A stretch of DNA of 64,000 nt from Miltochrista miniata. Lineage: Eukaryota > Arthropoda > Insecta > Lepidoptera > Erebidae. Where the stretch lies: assembly GCA_933228765.1 (NCBI GenBank), contig OW121747.1:43270529-43334528 (forward strand), given 5' to 3'. Shown piece after piece: positions 63,892 through 64,000 of this stretch (position 1 is its first letter; every line of letters starts with the position of its first letter). A program made the position numbers and the translations under genes. Under the pieces are notes generated by a model. The model was not told where the DNA came from, searched no databases, and was given only the letters and a program-made list of their open reading frames with translations.

Positions 63892-64000
63892 ATCAGAATG
63901 GGTGAAACACATTCTGAAACACCGACTGATACAGCCAGAGATGGCATGCATCACGCTTAAAGTACAGGCTAGTAGAGGATGTCCACAAGGGGGATGCCTA
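63892..64000 (+). pseudogene. R1/Jockey-type LINE reverse transcriptase, cut by window end
   Basis: The frame reads EWVKHILKHRLIQPEMACIT then LKVQASRGCPQGGCL at the last bases. RGCPQGG is RT block 4 of R1/Jockey-type LINEs, which usually continues LSPLLW. Relative to the family, the segment between FQPYKTP and SEWV is missing, so part of RT blocks 1-3 is deleted. It continues beyond the window. Confidence 0.8.

Overview
This window looks like nuclear DNA from a moth or butterfly (Lepidoptera). The sign is a set of interspersed repeats typical of that order. One family begins AGCTGATGCCCGC and ends with an ATTATAATATTAGTA-type tail. Another carries GGGTTCCGTAGCCAAATGG with AACCGGCCAAGTGCGAG at its far end. 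There are no bacterial operons, rRNA or tRNA genes and no CRISPR arrays. Almost every recognisable coding stretch belongs to a transposable element. The TE density and nesting would fit heterochromatin or a W chromosome, but that is inference.

The most gene-like content is on the + strand between about 9,971 and 26,200. Seven candidate exons have splice sites and matching phases: 9971-10081, 10334-10639, 16117-16359, 16692-17000, 18956-19098, 19256-19592 and 19726-19835. They join into a protein I do not recognise: a Pro/Ser/Arg-rich N-terminal half with two related exons, an AT-hook (KRRRGRPR), then a Cys/His cluster that looks metal-binding, and a charged C-terminus. The last three exons and their 3' flank are repeated in tandem (about 1,663 bp per full unit) out to 26,200. 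Copy 1 has three in-frame TAG codons. Copies 2-5 each carry a 34-bp insertion made of the two joined ends of a hAT-type MITE plus its 8-bp target duplication. At least the 3' end is therefore probably pseudogenic. A piece of the Cys/His exon has also been captured inside a separate TIR element at 17,939-18,708.

Layout. 1-9,900: R1-type, CR1/Jockey-group LINE fragments, a tRNA-derived SINE head, fold-backs and a hAT MITE (1862-2187). 9,971-26,285: the candidate gene and array, with R1 and RTE LINE relics in its largest intron. 26,363-27,173: a deleted PIF/Harbinger element. 27,400-31,900: AT-rich DNA, a CR1-like LINE relic and a C-rich, G-poor tract. 32,150-36,480: an RTE LINE on the minus strand, split by a hAT element that itself contains later insertions. 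36,899-39,902: a nearly intact hAT element with a BED-finger transposase. 40,000-57,900: layered MITEs, palindromes, lepidopteran repeats and LINE tails. 58,778-62,600: the best-preserved LINE (ORF1 and EN-RT ORF2, two frameshifts). 62,619-62,836: a fold-back element. 63,124-64,000: a LINE relic interrupted by a second copy of the hAT MITE and cut by the window edge.

Several insertions can be ordered in time because target duplications or empty sites are visible. Examples are the MITE inside the amplified exon, the palindromic MITE inside a lepidopteran repeat, the hAT inside the RTE, and the R1 LINE inside that hAT.
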